DNA from: Arthrobacter sp. V1I9
Lineage (GTDB): Bacteria; Actinomycetota; Actinomycetes; Actinomycetales; Micrococcaceae
NCBI RefSeq assembly: GCF_030817075.1
Contig: NZ_JAUSYU010000001.1
Location: 2,666,001 to 2,730,000, forward strand
DNA length: 64,000 bases
Direction: 5' to 3'
Numbering within the stretch: position 1 is the first letter of the stretch; the number at the start of each line of letters is the position of its first letter. Under the pieces are notes generated by a model. The model was not told the origin of the DNA. It did not search any database and worked only from the letters and a program-made list of their open reading frames with translations. Shown piece by piece: positions 62,186 through 64,000 of this stretch. Position numbers and translations under genes: made by a program.

Positions 62186-64000
62186 CAGCAGACCTGCAGG
62201 ACAGCCTGTTCAGCCTCGAGGACCCGGCAGAGGCACAGGAAGAGGGCAGAACGGACGACGCCGGCACTCCCCCGGGCTACCGGCTGCACCGTCTGGAGCT
62301 GCTCAACTGGGGCACGTTCCACCAAGGCGTGCGCACATTCCGCCTGGACGGGGCGAACAGCCTCCTGACCGGCGACATCGGCTCGGGCAAGTCAACGGTG
62401 GTGGACGCCATCACCACCCTCCTGCTGCCGGCCAACAAGATCGAGTACAACAAGGCCGCGGGCGCGCAGAAAAAGGAACGCACGCTGATGTCCTACGTGC
62501 GCGGCTACCACAAGAGCACCCGCAGCACCGGCGGGGAGAACTCCAAACCGGTATCGCTGCGCGGCACGGGAACACTCACTGTGGTGCTCGCCGTATTCCA
62601 CAACGCCGTGCTGGAGAAGTCGGTCACGCTGGCCGTCACGCTGTGGGCGGTCCAGGAGGCGGGGCAGCCCAACCGGTTCTACTCCCTCGCGGAAACGGAC
62701 CAGACCATCGCGGAAGACTTCGCCAACTTCGGCCAGGACCCGTTCAAGCTGAAGAAAAAGCTCAAGGCAGCCGGCGCCACCGTGCACGACACCTTCGAAC
62801 CCTACGCGGCAGCGTTTAAACGTCAGTTCGGCATCAGCGGGAACCAGGCCATGGAGCTGTTCCACCGGACGGTGTCCATGAAGCAGGTGGAGAACATCAC
62901 CTCGTTCGTGCGGACCAACATGCTGGACGAAGACGACGTGGAAAGCCGGATCGGCAAGCTGATCAGCCACTTCGACGACCTCAAAAAGGCCCACGGCGCC
63001 GTGCTGCGGGCCAAGGACCAGATCACCCTGTTAGCGCCCATTCGCGAGGGCGCCGCCAAACACGCCAAGCTAACGCTTGAGGACAAGGAGGCCAGGGCGC
63101 AGCGGGACCAGCTGCACCCCTGGTTCACCAACCAGCGGCTGATCCTGAGCCTGGAACACGCAGCCGAACTGGAGAGCACGGGACAACGGCTCCGCGAGGA
63201 CAACACCACCGTCACCACCCGCATCAGCGAACTCCGGCACGAGTTGAACGCCGTGGCCGAGGACATCCGCTCCAACGGCGGCGGCCGGCTCGCTGCCATC
63301 GACGCGGACACCACCCGGCTGGAACACGAAGCGGCAGCACAGCGGACCCGTTACCAGACCTACTCCCTGGCCGCCGCAGGGCTGGGTCTGCGGGCACCGG
63401 AGGATAGGGTGCTGTTCGATGCCAACCGTGCCGGCCTGCCCGCCGTCGAATCCCGGCTCGCGGAGCAGAACTGTGACCTTCAGGAACAGCGCACCGAACT
63501 GACCATGACGCGCACGGTCCTCAACGAACGTGCCGCAGATATCAAAGCCGAGCTGACCAGCCTTCAGTCCCGCCGGAACCTGCTGCCGCTTGACCAGGTG
63601 GGCATCCGGCGTCGGCTGTGTGAAGGAACCAGGGTGCCGGAAAAGGCGCTGCCGTTCGTTGGCGAACTGCTGCGCGTCCGCGACGGCGAGGCCGCGTGGG
63701 AGGGTGCTGCCGAGCGGACCCTCCGGGGTTTTGCGTTGTCCCTGCTGGTGCCGTCGGAACACTATGCGGCGGTGAGCAGCTGGGTTGACTCGAACAACCT
63801 CAGGGGCAAACTTGTCTATCAGAAGGTGGGCGAGGCGCACTCTGCGAGGGCGGCGGATCCCGGGACCCTCGCCGCCAAGATCGCCATTAAGCAGGGCACG
63901 CCTTTCCGCGACTTTCTGCTCGAAGAGCTGGCCGGCCGCTTCGACTACGTCTGCTGTGACACGCTGGTGGACTTCCGCCGCTTCCCGAAGGCAGTCACCG
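62182..64000 (+). CDS. jetC: Wadjet type I protein JetC (SMC/SbcC-like ATPase), truncated by the window edge
   Basis: The GTG start at 62182 overlaps the jetB stop. At least 606 residues are present, running to the end of the window. The N-terminal ATPase half has LHRLELLNWGTFHQG and Walker A LTGDIGSGKST (about residues 65-75). Long coiled-coil segments follow from about residue 290 (ELESTGQRLREDNTTVTTRI), and a hinge-like region appears near residue 500 (WEGAAERTLRGFALSLLVP). JetC is the ATP-driven DNA-extruding SMC subunit. The C-terminal half with Walker B, and the expected nuclease JetD, lie outside the window. Confidence 0.93.
   Translation, partial: MTADLQDSLFSLEDPAEAQEEGRTDDAGTPPGYRLHRLELLNWGTFHQGVRTFRLDGANSLLTGDIGSGKSTVVDAITTLLLPANKIEYNKAAGAQKKERTLMSYVRGYHKSTRSTGGENSKPVSLRGTGTLTVVLAVFHNAVLEKSVTLAVTLWAVQEAGQPNRFYSLAETDQTIAEDFANFGQDPFKLKKKLKAAGATVHDTFEPYAAAFKRQFGISGNQAMELFHRTVSMKQVENITSFVRTNMLDEDDVESRIGKLISHFDDLKKAHGAVLRAKDQITLLAPIREGAAKHAKLTLEDKEARAQRDQLHPWFTNQRLILSLEHAAELESTGQRLREDNTTVTTRISELRHELNAVAEDIRSNGGGRLAAIDADTTRLEHEAAAQRTRYQTYSLAAAGLGLRAPEDRVLFDANRAGLPAVESRLAEQNCDLQEQRTELTMTRTVLNERAADIKAELTSLQSRRNLLPLDQVGIRRRLCEGTRVPEKALPFVGELLRVRDGEAAWEGAAERTLRGFALSLLVPSEHYAAVSSWVDSNNLRGKLVYQKVGEAHSARAADPGTLAAKIAIKQGTPFRDFLLEELAGRFDYVCCDTLVDFRRFPKAVT

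Overview
The window is high-GC DNA from an actinobacterium of the Micrococcaceae, most like Arthrobacter or Pseudarthrobacter. This is inferred from codon use, a monomeric isocitrate dehydrogenase, a PerM-type DUF6350 protein next to purN, many apparently leaderless genes, and an LAXTG-type (sortase E style) wall anchor. It is mainly ordinary chromosome. I see no rRNA, tRNA, CRISPR array, prophage or intact insertion sequence.

Layout. 1-4.2 kb: one-carbon metabolism. folD and glyA run leftward under a ZTP riboswitch, and purU diverges from them; a methyltransferase and a gamma-carbonic anhydrase follow. 4.8-10.6 kb: a flavin amine/amino-acid oxidase, an APC permease, a divergent PucR regulator and a nitrilase-family amidohydrolase, which may form one amine or amino-acid catabolic unit. 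10.8-17.5 kb: a ROK repressor, a three-gene multiple-monosaccharide ABC importer (permease frameshifted), and a Gfo/Idh/MocA oxidoreductase preceded by 32-bp tandem repeats. 17.6-22.4 kb: two secreted low-complexity proteins, one highly repetitive with a C-terminal LANTG anchor, then a membrane Ser/Thr kinase coupled to a lipoprotein. 22.5-32.5 kb: icd, a secreted serine protease, purH, an MFS transporter, purN, a DUF6350 protein and small membrane proteins. 32.8-40.3 kb: a PRC-barrel/DUF2382 stress protein, then a rhamnose-type ABC importer plus a FucI-like isomerase behind a LacI-type operator. 40.5-47.2 kb: a glycosyltransferase, a UDP-sugar dehydrogenase broken by three indels, a HAD phosphatase, a GlsB-like protein and a PAS-GGDEF-EAL protein. 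47.4-54.9 kb: a DHFR-like reductase, a MocR regulator and EamA exporter whose start codons overlap on opposite strands, a PaiB-like protein, an SDR, TfoX-N, LysE and PhoD. 55.0-59.4 kb: a gluconate module (gntP, gntK, gntR), a cold-shock protein and an alpha/beta hydrolase. 59.6-64.0 kb: a decayed VapC-type toxin, then jetA, jetB and the start of jetC of a type I Wadjet anti-plasmid system, which runs off the right edge.

Themes. Folate and purine genes (folD, glyA, purU, purH, purN) recur and share a ZTP/AICAR logic through the riboswitch. Three carbohydrate-uptake modules each have recognisable operator candidates. The clearest defence system is Wadjet. Several genes carry single-base indels in short G/C runs, so either sequencing error or recent decay must be considered. 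All functional calls rest on reading motifs and context; no searches were run.
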